Below the pieces are notes generated by a model, which did not search any database, was not told the DNA's origin, and saw nothing but the letters and a program-made list of their open reading frames with translations. From assembly GCA_050945315.1 (NCBI GenBank), contig JBMNSS010000052.1:1-16305 (forward strand): a stretch of 16,305 bases of DNA, written 5' to 3'. The first letter of the stretch is position 1; each line of letters begins with the position of its first letter. This DNA is from DTU080 sp050945315 (GTDB lineage: Bacteria; Bacillota; Limnochordia; DTU080). Positions 1-6,693 of this stretch are shown here, one piece after another. A program made the translations under genes and the position numbers.

Positions 1-26
1 GAAAGCCGATATCGAAAGCCGATAGC
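1..26. repeat. 13-bp tandem direct repeat at the window edge
   Basis: Two copies of a 13-base unit lie back to back at 1-13 and 14-26 and differ at one base (GAAAGCCGATATC against GAAAGCCGATAGC). The repeat ends where the ribosome binding site GGGAGGAG (27-34) of the next gene begins. It may be the end of an upstream coding region. One frame closes with TAG at 23-25, and another closes with TGA at 42-44, overlapping the ATG at 41 as ATGA, which would be ordinary translational coupling. I cannot tell which frame, if either, is coding. Confidence 0.5.
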
Positions 27-40
27 GGGAGGAGCGCCGC

Positions 41-1269
41 ATGAGGTCAGTCGGCAAGAAGGCGGTCCTGGTCATCAACTAATTGGTGTTGGCGGGTCCG
101 ATCGCTCAAGCCGGCGCGGTGATCACGTTTCGAACCTGGTGGGGCTATACCGGCACCCGCATTGAGCTGCTGAATGGCATGTTACGCCAGTTCGAGGAAG
201 AGACGGGGATCGAGGTTAAACATGAATCCCCTGCGGCTCTTGCCAATTACCTGGAGAAGCTCGTGCTGGACACCGTGGAGGGTATGCAGACCGACGTCGT
301 ACTGGGCAGCAGTTTCTGGATCGCCGACATGATCGATGCCGGGCTCCTGCAGCCTTTGGACGGTTACTTGACGAGGACTCCGGGGTCGAAAGACGACGTA
401 TTCCCGGCCATATGGGACGGGGTGGTCTATCGGGGCCAGGTATGGGCTTTGCCGTTTGCCGGCGGACCGCATCGAGTCACCTTTCAGAACAAGGACATGT
501 TCCTGACCCGGGGCCTGCAGACCGGCGAGGGCGTGGTGGCTTCGTGGGACGCTTTCCTAAGCCATGTTCTTCGGCTCACGCAAGATGCGAACGGCGACGG
601 CGTGCCTGATGTCTTCGGGCTCGATAATGCCAACCGGATCTATGCCTCTTACTGGCCCAACGGCGTTGATCTTTTCAACGCTGATCGCAGCGACTTCGGC
701 TTTTTGACTCCCCAGGCCATTGAAACGCTGAGTTCCATGATCGATTTGCAGGGGCGCGGAGTGGTAGGGGGCGATTTCGCCAAGGGTACGGCGGCCATGA
801 CCCTCACCACCGGGCCATGGGGCCTGCTGCCCTTCAGAGAGACGGTCCGTTTTGATCTGGCGATGAACCTGCCTCCGCAAAACACGGACACTCTCCGCAC
901 TCTGTCGAATCTGGATGTGCTGACTCTGGCCTCGACCAGCCGGCATCCGGAGGCGGCCCGAAAGCTGATCGAGTTCTTCCTGCGACCGGATATCCACGCC
1001 CGGTGGGCGGCAACGACGGGACTCCCGCCGGTGCGGCGCTCAGAAGTGAGTGCGAAGTATTCCGTACGAGGATCGCCCGGGACCCGCTGTTTGAACCCTT
1101 GGGCCGGATGTACGAGGCGGCGGTACCGTGGCCGCTATATCCTAACAGCAATGCCATTTGGAACATCCTGCGTGCCGCGGTGAGCAGTGTCTTTCGCGGC
1201 GAAGCACCAAGGACGGCTTTGGAGAACGCGCAACGACAAGCGCAGCAGTATCTCATAGAAGAGCAATAG
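41..1269 (+). pseudogene. Family-1 extracellular solute-binding protein, disrupted by a stop in the signal peptide and a C-terminal frameshift
   Basis: The start is ATG 41, 6 bases after GGGAGGAG (27-34). It opens a signal-peptide-like frame (MRSVGKKAVLVIN), but TAA at 80-82 stops it after 13 codons. The same frame continues with the rest of a hydrophobic core and a likely cleavage site (AQA-GA), then a mature protein beginning AVITFRTWWGYTG, typical of sugar-binding proteins of ABC importers. A DANGDGVPD loop (bases 584-610) looks like a calcium-binding loop. The frame stays homologous up to about base 1045, then needs a net -1 (or +2) shift somewhere in 1045-1075. The other frame supplies the expected tail (FEPLGRMYEAAVPWPLYPNS and onward) to TAG 1267-1269. 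The restored product would be about 409 aa, close to its intact neighbour (418 aa). Two independent lesions argue for a pseudogene. Reinitiation at TTG 83 or GTG 86 would lack the positive n-region of the signal peptide and would still miss the native C-terminus. A sequencing error could explain one lesion but less easily both. Confidence 0.85.
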
Positions 1270-1273
1270 GACG

Positions 1274-1300
1274 GAAGGGGCCGCCACGGGCCCCCTCTTC
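1274..1300 (+). terminator. GC-rich hairpin just after the broken SBP gene
   Basis: GGGGCC (1277-1282) pairs perfectly with GGCCCC (1289-1294) around a 6-base loop. The stem can be extended with bulges using GGAA on the left and the T/C-rich bases to 1300. It starts a few bases after the TAG. There is no run of T behind it, so it could be an mRNA 3' stabiliser or part of a double terminator with the hairpin at 1349-1386. Confidence 0.4.
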
Positions 1301-1348
1301 GCTTCGGGTGCAAGGATGTCACGAAAGCTCCGGATGGGATCGAAAACG

Positions 1349-1386
1349 AAATGGCTTTGGCCGCCCTCGGCGGTCGAAGCCATTTT
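1349..1386 (+). terminator. Probable intrinsic terminator after the broken SBP gene
   Basis: AAATGGCTT (1349-1357) pairs with AAGCCATTT (1377-1385). An inner stem GCCGCC/GGCGGT (one G-T pair, after a small internal loop) closes a 3-base loop. A short T run (1383-1386) follows the stem. It separates the broken SBP gene from the intact SBP operon and suggests the two were transcribed independently. Confidence 0.65.
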
Positions 1387-1542
1387 AGCCCGGCCACCTC
1401 CCCATTATTGCTGAAAAAATCAAAACCGAATCAGTTTGTCTAAAGGACAAGGCTGCTGTGGCTGGAAAACAAAAGGCGTACGGGTCGGCCTTTCGCATGA
1501 TCACAGAGACAACGCACTTCATGGTATCGGGGAGGAGTTTTG
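1387..1542 (+). promoter_or_regulatory. Leader region of the intact SBP operon
   Basis: This 156-base gap must hold the promoter of the SBP-peptidase-hydrolase operon. An A-rich patch (about 1411-1430) is followed by a small perfect inverted repeat TTGTC-TAAAG-GACAA (1436-1450) that could be an operator half-site pair or an RNA hairpin. I could not find a convincing -35/-10 pair. The ribosome binding site GGGGAGGAG (1529-1537) lies just before the start codon. Confidence 0.35.
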
Positions 1543-2799
1543 GTGAAGTCGTCTCGAAATCGTATCGTCTTGTTGATGTTCGTCTTCTTGTTGGCGGCTG
1601 TCAGTGTCGGTGAAGCAGCCGTCACGCTGCGCTGGCGTACCTGTTGTCGGCAAGAGGACCGCGTCGAGATGTTTCAACGCTGGGCACGGGCCTTCGAGAA
1701 GGAGAACCCGGGTATTACCATCGACTGGTATGACCCTCCGGGCGGACTCACCCAGGTAAAGGTGGAGATCGCCGGAGGCGTAGGGCCTGATGTGATGATG
1801 CAGGGGGCGGGTATCTACGGCATGCTGGATGTCTTGATGCCGCTCAGCCCCGTGGTGCAAAAGTATCCGGAGTTGCGCCGGGAGATCATACCCAGCGTGC
1901 TCGATCAGTTTACCTGGCAAGGTGAGATCTATGCCATTCCTTACGGGGCCAACGCCCATGCTCTGGTCTACAACAAGAGCCTCTTTGACAACGTCGGTGT
2001 AGGCTATCCGCGGCCTGACTGGACCTGGGATGATGCTTTGGCGGCGGGCCGTCGTCTGACGAGAGACGTCAGCGGTCGCGGCACCCCTGATGTTTGGGGT
2101 ATCAATCTGACCGGCAGTGTGCTGCATGACATGCTGTTGACCTTCGGCGGACCGGTGTTGGGCGAAGACGGCCGCACGGTACGTGTGAACAACCCTGCCA
2201 ACCTCGCCGCTTTGGAGTTCTTCGGTGAACTGATGAGCAAGGGCCTCGATGCCTACCCGCGCCCGGCCCCCAATGCGCTTCAGCAGTTTTTGGGCGGGCA
2301 GGTTGCCATGGTCGGCCAGGGTGTCTTTGCCGTGCCAAATCTCAGAAGCTCGGCCGAGTTCCCGTGGGACGTGGAGGTGTTCCCCGTCTTTGATGTGGCG
2401 GGAGTGCGCTACCGCAACGCCTTCACTTCGGCTGAAGGATGGTCTCTGTTGAGATCGACACAGCATCCGGAAGAAGCAGTCCTTTTCCTGCGCTTTTTGA
2501 TGCGTCCGGAGAACTTGGCGCAAATGGGCGGAACGGGCATCATCATCCCGCCGTTTCGCGGACAGCCTTTGAGAGCCTTTTTGTCGCAACCGACACCCCC
2601 TGAGAACTTGACGGCCTTCATCGACAGTCTGGAAGAGGGCAAACGGCTCCATACTCTGTATCCCATGGCTTCCGCCTGGACGACGACCGCCAGTCAGCTG
2701 GTCAGACAGGTGCTCAACGGGACGGCTGTCGCCTCAGGGGTCCTGGAGCAGATCGAACGCCTCATGAACGCGGCGGTCAAGGAGTTCTATGCCCGTTGA
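1543..2799 (+). CDS. Extracellular solute-binding protein, family 1 (ABC importer, probably carbohydrate)
   Basis: Captures a ligand outside the membrane and hands it to an ABC importer; for this family the ligand is usually an oligosaccharide. I chose GTG 1543 (418 aa) because it sits 5-7 bases after GGAGGAG; TTG 1540 is possible but too close. A classical signal peptide is visible: basic residues 2-7, hydrophobic core about 8-22, cleavage near G-E-A (23-25). The mature part shows the SBP hallmarks GPDV (81-84), AIPYG (131-135) followed by YNKSLF (143-148), and a TPDVWG segment. The only two cysteines are adjacent (C34-C35), where the neighbouring broken paralogue has Trp-Trp. There is no lipobox cysteine at the cleavage site, so anchoring as a lipoprotein is unlikely. 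It is followed after 49 bases by the peptidase gene. The ligand cannot be named from sequence alone. Confidence 0.9.
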   Translation: MKSSRNRIVLLMFVFLLAAVSVGEAAVTLRWRTCCRQEDRVEMFQRWARAFEKENPGITIDWYDPPGGLTQVKVEIAGGVGPDVMMQGAGIYGMLDVLMPLSPVVQKYPELRREIIPSVLDQFTWQGEIYAIPYGANAHALVYNKSLFDNVGVGYPRPDWTWDDALAAGRRLTRDVSGRGTPDVWGINLTGSVLHDMLLTFGGPVLGEDGRTVRVNNPANLAALEFFGELMSKGLDAYPRPAPNALQQFLGGQVAMVGQGVFAVPNLRSSAEFPWDVEVFPVFDVAGVRYRNAFTSAEGWSLLRSTQHPEEAVLFLRFLMRPENLAQMGGTGIIIPPFRGQPLRAFLSQPTPPENLTAFIDSLEEGKRLHTLYPMASAWTTTASQLVRQVLNGTAVASGVLEQIERLMNAAVKEFYAR

Positions 2800-2848
2800 C
2801 GGTTGTGGTATGGCAGTCTGTTGCAGCCTTATGAAGGGAGGCCATCCA

Positions 2849-4471
2849 GTGAAGTCTGATTCCGTCTCGCCTTTTCTCACCTATGATCAGCTGGCCGAAA
2901 AGGCCGCGACGTGGGCTGATGCAGCTCCGGAGCTCATCCGCGTCTTTCCTGTCACTGCGACTGCCGCCGGTCGCAGTGTCCTGTGTGTTGAGATCGCCGC
3001 TGAGCGGGCGGCCAAGGATGTAAAACGTCGGCCTGGATTCTTGATCACGGCCAATATGCACGCCGTGGAACTGGCCGGGTCCAGGGTCTGCGTAGACTTG
3101 ATCGATCACTTGATCGAAGTCCATTCTCGCGAGGCCGACATTGGGAGGCTCTTGCGGGAGAGGGTGCTATATGTCATTCCCCGCGTGGCCGTGGACGGTG
3201 CCGAGTACGTGCTGGCTACCTTAAACCGGGTGCGCAGCGTCCCTCCGCGCCGACGGGTGGCAAACAGGGTGTATGCCCAAGACATCGACGGTGACGGTCG
3301 CATCCTGTCCATGCGCGTTCAGGATAGGCGCGGTAATCTGAAGTTGTCTGAGCGGGATCCCCGCCTTCTCGTGCCGAAAGGTGAAGATGATACAGAAGGT
3401 CCGTTCTATAGGCTCTTTGTGGAAGGACTTGTACACGATTGGAGCGGGGAGAGCTTCGGTGATGTCGCCGGCGACATCGACTTCAACCGCAACTTCCCGG
3501 CCGGATGGCAGCCCGTGGCTTCGACCGTCTCTTCAGGGCCGTATCCTTTGTCGGAGCCGGAAACGCGGGGATTGGCTGAGTTTGTCTGCGCGCATCCCCA
3601 CATATGGGGAGCGCTCGATCTTCACACCGGTAATCCGGCGGTCTTCTATCCGTCGGCGACGGTGGAGGGAGGCTCCGCACCGAAAGAGGACGCGGCTTTG
3701 ATCGCTCGGCTGGCAAAAGAGGCGGGCACCGCTACGGGCTTTCCGGTCTTGAGCGGCTACCGCGAGATCACCTCGGGACGTCCGGACACGGGGCTGCCGG
3801 GAACGTTTATGAACTGGCTGTATGAGCACCGGGGGATTCCCGCTTTGCTCATCGAGTTGGGGTTGTTCTACAACTACCTCGGTATAGAGACCGCCAGGCT
3901 GAAGGATGCGCCCGCCCAACACCGGGAAGAGACGGAGTCAGCCCTGCTGGCTTGGCATGATGCGCATGAAGGAAGCAGCCTTTTTACCGACTGGCGGCCG
4001 TTTGATCATCCGCAGTTTGGGCGTGTGGAAATCGGCGGGTGGGACTACGTGCTTTGGAGCAATCCACCTCCGGCGGAATTGGACGGTCTCAGCCGACGAT
4101 GTGCAGAGGTTGTCTTGCAGCATCTGGCCCACATGCCGGTAGTGAGCATGGAGGCCGCGGCCGGTTTTTTGGGGGCTGATCTGTACAAAGTTGATCTGGC
4201 TTTGAAGAATGTCGGAACGGTCCCCACCTGCGGCACGCGTCAGGCCATGGGCATATACGTCACTCCGCATCTGCTGGTTGAGGCTGAGGCCGACGGACCC
4301 GTGGAGTTTGTCATCGGCAAACCGGTGACATCGGCATCGCATTTGGCTCCGAGGCAGGAGCAATCCCTGCAGTGGGTATTGCGTGTCAAGGAAGCGACCA
4401 CCTTGCGTTTCAGCGTTTCCACCGAACGGGCTCTTTTTGCGTCCGCCGAGATTCGTCTGTGCGGGCAGTGA
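2849..4471 (+). CDS. M14-family zinc carboxypeptidase-like protein
   Basis: A metallopeptidase of the carboxypeptidase A type, expected to remove a C-terminal residue or act on an amide in a peptide-containing ligand. I chose GTG 2849 (540 aa), 7 bases after GGGAGG (2836-2841); in-frame ATG 2789 lies inside the SBP gene and ATG 2831 lacks a good ribosome site. Numbering from GTG: zinc ligands H71 and E74 in the HAVE motif, DFNRNFP (211-217) corresponding to the substrate-binding Asn-Arg region, third zinc ligand H259 in DLHTGN, and catalytic Glu E336 in LIELG. All key residues are present. A DIDGDG loop (145-150) is common in bacterial members. Beyond about residue 390 is a C-terminal region containing HPQFGRVEIGGW and probably beta-rich. 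No signal peptide is visible, so it should act in the cytoplasm. It lies between the SBP and hydrolase genes, which suggests processing of an imported compound. The exact substrate is unknown. Confidence 0.88.
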   Translation: MKSDSVSPFLTYDQLAEKAATWADAAPELIRVFPVTATAAGRSVLCVEIAAERAAKDVKRRPGFLITANMHAVELAGSRVCVDLIDHLIEVHSREADIGRLLRERVLYVIPRVAVDGAEYVLATLNRVRSVPPRRRVANRVYAQDIDGDGRILSMRVQDRRGNLKLSERDPRLLVPKGEDDTEGPFYRLFVEGLVHDWSGESFGDVAGDIDFNRNFPAGWQPVASTVSSGPYPLSEPETRGLAEFVCAHPHIWGALDLHTGNPAVFYPSATVEGGSAPKEDAALIARLAKEAGTATGFPVLSGYREITSGRPDTGLPGTFMNWLYEHRGIPALLIELGLFYNYLGIETARLKDAPAQHREETESALLAWHDAHEGSSLFTDWRPFDHPQFGRVEIGGWDYVLWSNPPPAELDGLSRRCAEVVLQHLAHMPVVSMEAAAGFLGADLYKVDLALKNVGTVPTCGTRQAMGIYVTPHLLVEAEADGPVEFVIGKPVTSASHLAPRQEQSLQWVLRVKEATTLRFSVSTERALFASAEIRLCGQ

Positions 4472-4499
4472 ACGATTAACAGCGTTGGAGGTGGCAACC

Positions 4500-5540
4500 A
4501 TGACGGAAAAAGAGCGTCGGATGCGGGTCCGACCGCTGTTGACATACACCGATTCCGACGGCTCCCTGCGGCAGATCACTTCACCTGATGAGTGGGCTGC
4601 CCGACGGCAGCAGTTGGAAAAGACCGTCACCTTCTTCTTGGGTGAGGCACCTGATACGGAGCTTCCCGAAGCGTCCTTTGAGATCTGTGAAGAGCACAAC
4701 TACTCCGAATACCGGCATCTGTTGATCAAGTACCTGGTGGAGCCGGAGGAAGAGGTCAAGGCGCATCTGCTTCTGCCGCCGCCTGAGAGGCGACAAAAAG
4801 GTGCGGCCGTGCTCTGTTTGCATGGCACTTCGGCGGCTGCCAAAGATACTCAAATCATGGACGGGGAAAAACCCGGCCGCGATTTCGGTCGCCTGTTTGC
4901 CCGGGAAGGATTTATCACTCTGGCTCCTGACCATTGCTGCTCCGGTGAGAGGCAACCCCCCGGCATCAAGCCGTATGACACGACGCCTTTTTACGAGCGC
5001 TATCCGGAATGGTCGATGATGGGCAAGGCGATCTGGGACGGACAAAGAGCGTTGGACATCTTGTCGGTTGTGCCGGAGGTGGATTCCGAACGACTGGGTG
5101 TGGTCGGGCACTCTCTCGGCGGATACGGGAGTATCTTCCTTTCGGCATTTGACGAACGGCTCAAGGCGACCATTTCCAGCTGCGGACTGAGCAGCTGGGA
5201 AGATAATCCCAAACGCTTGCATTGGAGCCGGGACTACTGGTATGTGCACTTCCCGCGGCTGCGGGAGTACTTCCTGCGCGATGAAGTCCCGTTTGATATG
5301 CATGAATTCGCCGCCTTGATTGCCCCGCGTCCTTTTCTCAATGTCTCAGGGATGGCTGATTTCATGTATTCTCCCACCAACGAAAACATGCCCGAGATCG
5401 GCTGGCAGCTCTGGCAGCTCTACGACTTGTTGGGGGCGGGGGAGAATTTCAGCAACTTCTTATTCGGAGCCGGGCACGATGTGCCGGAGTACTCCCGGGC
5501 CCTGATGGTGGCCTGGATGAAGCGTTGGCTGTGTGAGTGA
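4500..5540 (+). CDS. Alpha/beta hydrolase (dienelactone hydrolase / acetyl esterase-like)
   Basis: A serine hydrolase of 346 aa, expected to cut an ester, possibly an acyl group on a sugar. The start is ATG 4500, 5 bases after GGAGGTGG (4487-4494) and 28 bases after the peptidase stop. A longer upstream reading frame only overlaps the peptidase gene. Visible elements are LCLHG (105-109) of the oxyanion region, LAPDHCCSGER (141-151), the nucleophile elbow GHSLGG with S205, the acid candidate D287 in SGMADFMYSP, and H326 in GAGHDVP. This is the full triad in the usual order. The N-terminal ~95 residues form a cap-like extension seen in acetyl-xylan-esterase and peptidase-like relatives. No signal peptide, so cytoplasmic. 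It is the last gene of the SBP-peptidase-hydrolase operon. The substrate is inferred only from the context. Confidence 0.87.
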   Translation: MTEKERRMRVRPLLTYTDSDGSLRQITSPDEWAARRQQLEKTVTFFLGEAPDTELPEASFEICEEHNYSEYRHLLIKYLVEPEEEVKAHLLLPPPERRQKGAAVLCLHGTSAAAKDTQIMDGEKPGRDFGRLFAREGFITLAPDHCCSGERQPPGIKPYDTTPFYERYPEWSMMGKAIWDGQRALDILSVVPEVDSERLGVVGHSLGGYGSIFLSAFDERLKATISSCGLSSWEDNPKRLHWSRDYWYVHFPRLREYFLRDEVPFDMHEFAALIAPRPFLNVSGMADFMYSPTNENMPEIGWQLWQLYDLLGAGENFSNFLFGAGHDVPEYSRALMVAWMKRWLCE

Positions 5541-5962
5541 AGACTGCGATCCGGGCGGAGCCATCCGGGATCAGCACCGATCTGGGCCGGGCTGAAGACA
5601 TTCGCAACTTTCGCGATCGGCGATGCTCGCCGGAGCCGTAGATCAAAGAGATGAATCTCGACCAAACTCCGATGCCGTCTGTCTAAGGCGGCTTTCGGCC
5701 CAACAACGGTGCCGACCTGTGGCTTAGTATCACGGCCTGCCATGTCACTTTGCTCTTGACAGCTCATACTCCGACCGGATACCCCTGCTTCAGAGTCATT
5801 GCCGCGCGCCTTTTTGACCGTTTCGACCCTCTGTGTGACGATGCGATGAGCGAGGCATCGGTGTCGGGACCATGGTTTGTGGGGAAGTCCAAGGGCTTTG
5901 GGCCCGCAATGCCGGCGGGCAGTCGTGGTACGTAAGACTAATTAACGAAGTGAGGAGAAGCG
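5541..5962. other. Noncoding gap between the hydrolase and acetyltransferase genes
   Basis: About 420 bases with no convincing gene. A 61-codon frame at 5750-5935 has no ribosome site and no recognisable features. Small inverted repeats occur: CGATGC/GCATCG (5839-5844, 5855-5860) and GCCCGC/GCGGGC (5902-5907, 5915-5920), the latter about 40 bases before the acetyltransferase start. TTGACA at 5756-5761 matches a -35 box, but the bases 17 positions downstream do not resemble a -10 box. The promoter of the next gene should be here. Confidence 0.5.
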
Positions 5963-6388
5963 ATGCAGCCGCGTATAGCACAGACGGATGCCGAGATCGA
6001 AGCTTGTTATCCTGTCATGAGAGAGCTCCGTCCTCATCTTTCTTCGACAGAGGAGTTTGTCGCCCGCATTCGCTTGCAGCAAGAGAGCGGTTACCAACTG
6101 GCGTACTTGGAGGAGGAAGGCCGGCCGGTTTGTGTGGCCGGCTTTCGCATCACCGAGAGTCTGGCGTGGGGAAGGTTCTTATACGTAGATGATCTGGTGA
6201 CGGCAAGCCTCCGTCGCTCGCGTGGTTATGGTCGCATTCTCCTGCGGTGGCTGCATGAATTCGCGGCCGCGCAGGGGTGTCAGCAACTTCACCTCGATTC
6301 CGGCGTGCAGCGGACAGTTGCTCATCGGTTCTACAAGCGCGAAGGAATGGAGCTGTCATGTTACCACTTCAGCACCATCCTGCGATGA
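5963..6388 (+). CDS. GNAT-family N-acetyltransferase
   Basis: Transfers an acetyl group from acetyl-CoA to an amine; the acceptor is not predictable. At 141 aa it is the normal size for a single-domain member. ATG 5963 follows GAGGAG (5952-5957) at a good distance. The acetyl-CoA binding motif is clear: beta strand FLYVDDLVT (72-80), then RRSRGYGRILL (84-94), the R-x-x-G-x-G pyrophosphate loop, and the helix RWLHEFAAAQG. The C-terminal half shows LHLDSG (109-114) and AHRFYKREGM (120-129), the motif B region that supplies a Tyr near the CoA thiol. It stands alone, with long noncoding gaps on both sides and a convergent gene downstream, so context gives no clue to its target. Confidence 0.9.
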   Translation: MQPRIAQTDAEIEACYPVMRELRPHLSSTEEFVARIRLQQESGYQLAYLEEEGRPVCVAGFRITESLAWGRFLYVDDLVTASLRRSRGYGRILLRWLHEFAAAQGCQQLHLDSGVQRTVAHRFYKREGMELSCYHFSTILR

Positions 6389-6693
6389 GAGCGCATTGAT
6401 GGCTCTCTCAGGAAAATCGAGTCAATTCTCTTAGCGTCTCCTGTATGTAGTCCGAAGGCACCGATCGGGAGCCGGAAAGGAGGAGACAACAACGAACACC
6501 CCTCCTTGCGGACGGCCGGTCAGGACACCCCGATGGCAAAATGGGCGGCGTTTGCGATACGATTCGGGTCGGAACTCAAGTCTCGCCGGTCCGGCCGCAT
6601 GCGAACACGGCGTGACCAGCGGACGCCTTCGGCGTCGTGACCGGAGGCGCGAACTGAGTCCGGGGACGGGATGCCGTCTCCGGACCCGTGAGG
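6389..6693. other. Noncoding convergent gap with several hairpins
   Basis: About 305 bases between two convergent genes and no plausible coding region. It contains GAGAGC/GCTCTC (6387-6392, 6402-6407), which overlaps the stop of the acetyltransferase, then AAGGAGG/CCTCCTT (6477-6483, 6501-6507), a 6-bp stem with 3-base loop GACGCC-TTC-GGCGTC near 6622-6636, and the long hairpin listed separately at 6658-6685. The region is likely a transcription stop zone for both strands. Confidence 0.5.
6658..6685 (-). terminator. 12-bp hairpin directly after the minus-strand beta-helix gene
   Basis: Bases 6658-6669 pair with 6674-6685 (GTCCGGGGACGG against CCGTCTCCGGAC), a 12-bp stem with one G-T pair and a 4-base loop. 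On the minus strand it starts 8 bases after the TAG of the beta-helix gene (6694-6696). There is no T tract on either side, so it is an imperfect intrinsic terminator or an RNA 3' end stabiliser. Confidence 0.5.

Noticed and set aside
1519..2652. 377-codon open frame on the minus strand opposite the intact SBP gene
   Set aside because: It is the antisense shadow of a clearly coding frame with SBP motifs. It has no recognisable domain, and the protein is rich in His, Arg and Gln as expected from a complement of GC-rich codons.
5750..5935. 61-codon frame before the acetyltransferase gene
   Set aside because: No ribosome binding site, no recognisable features, and it overlaps hairpin-forming DNA.
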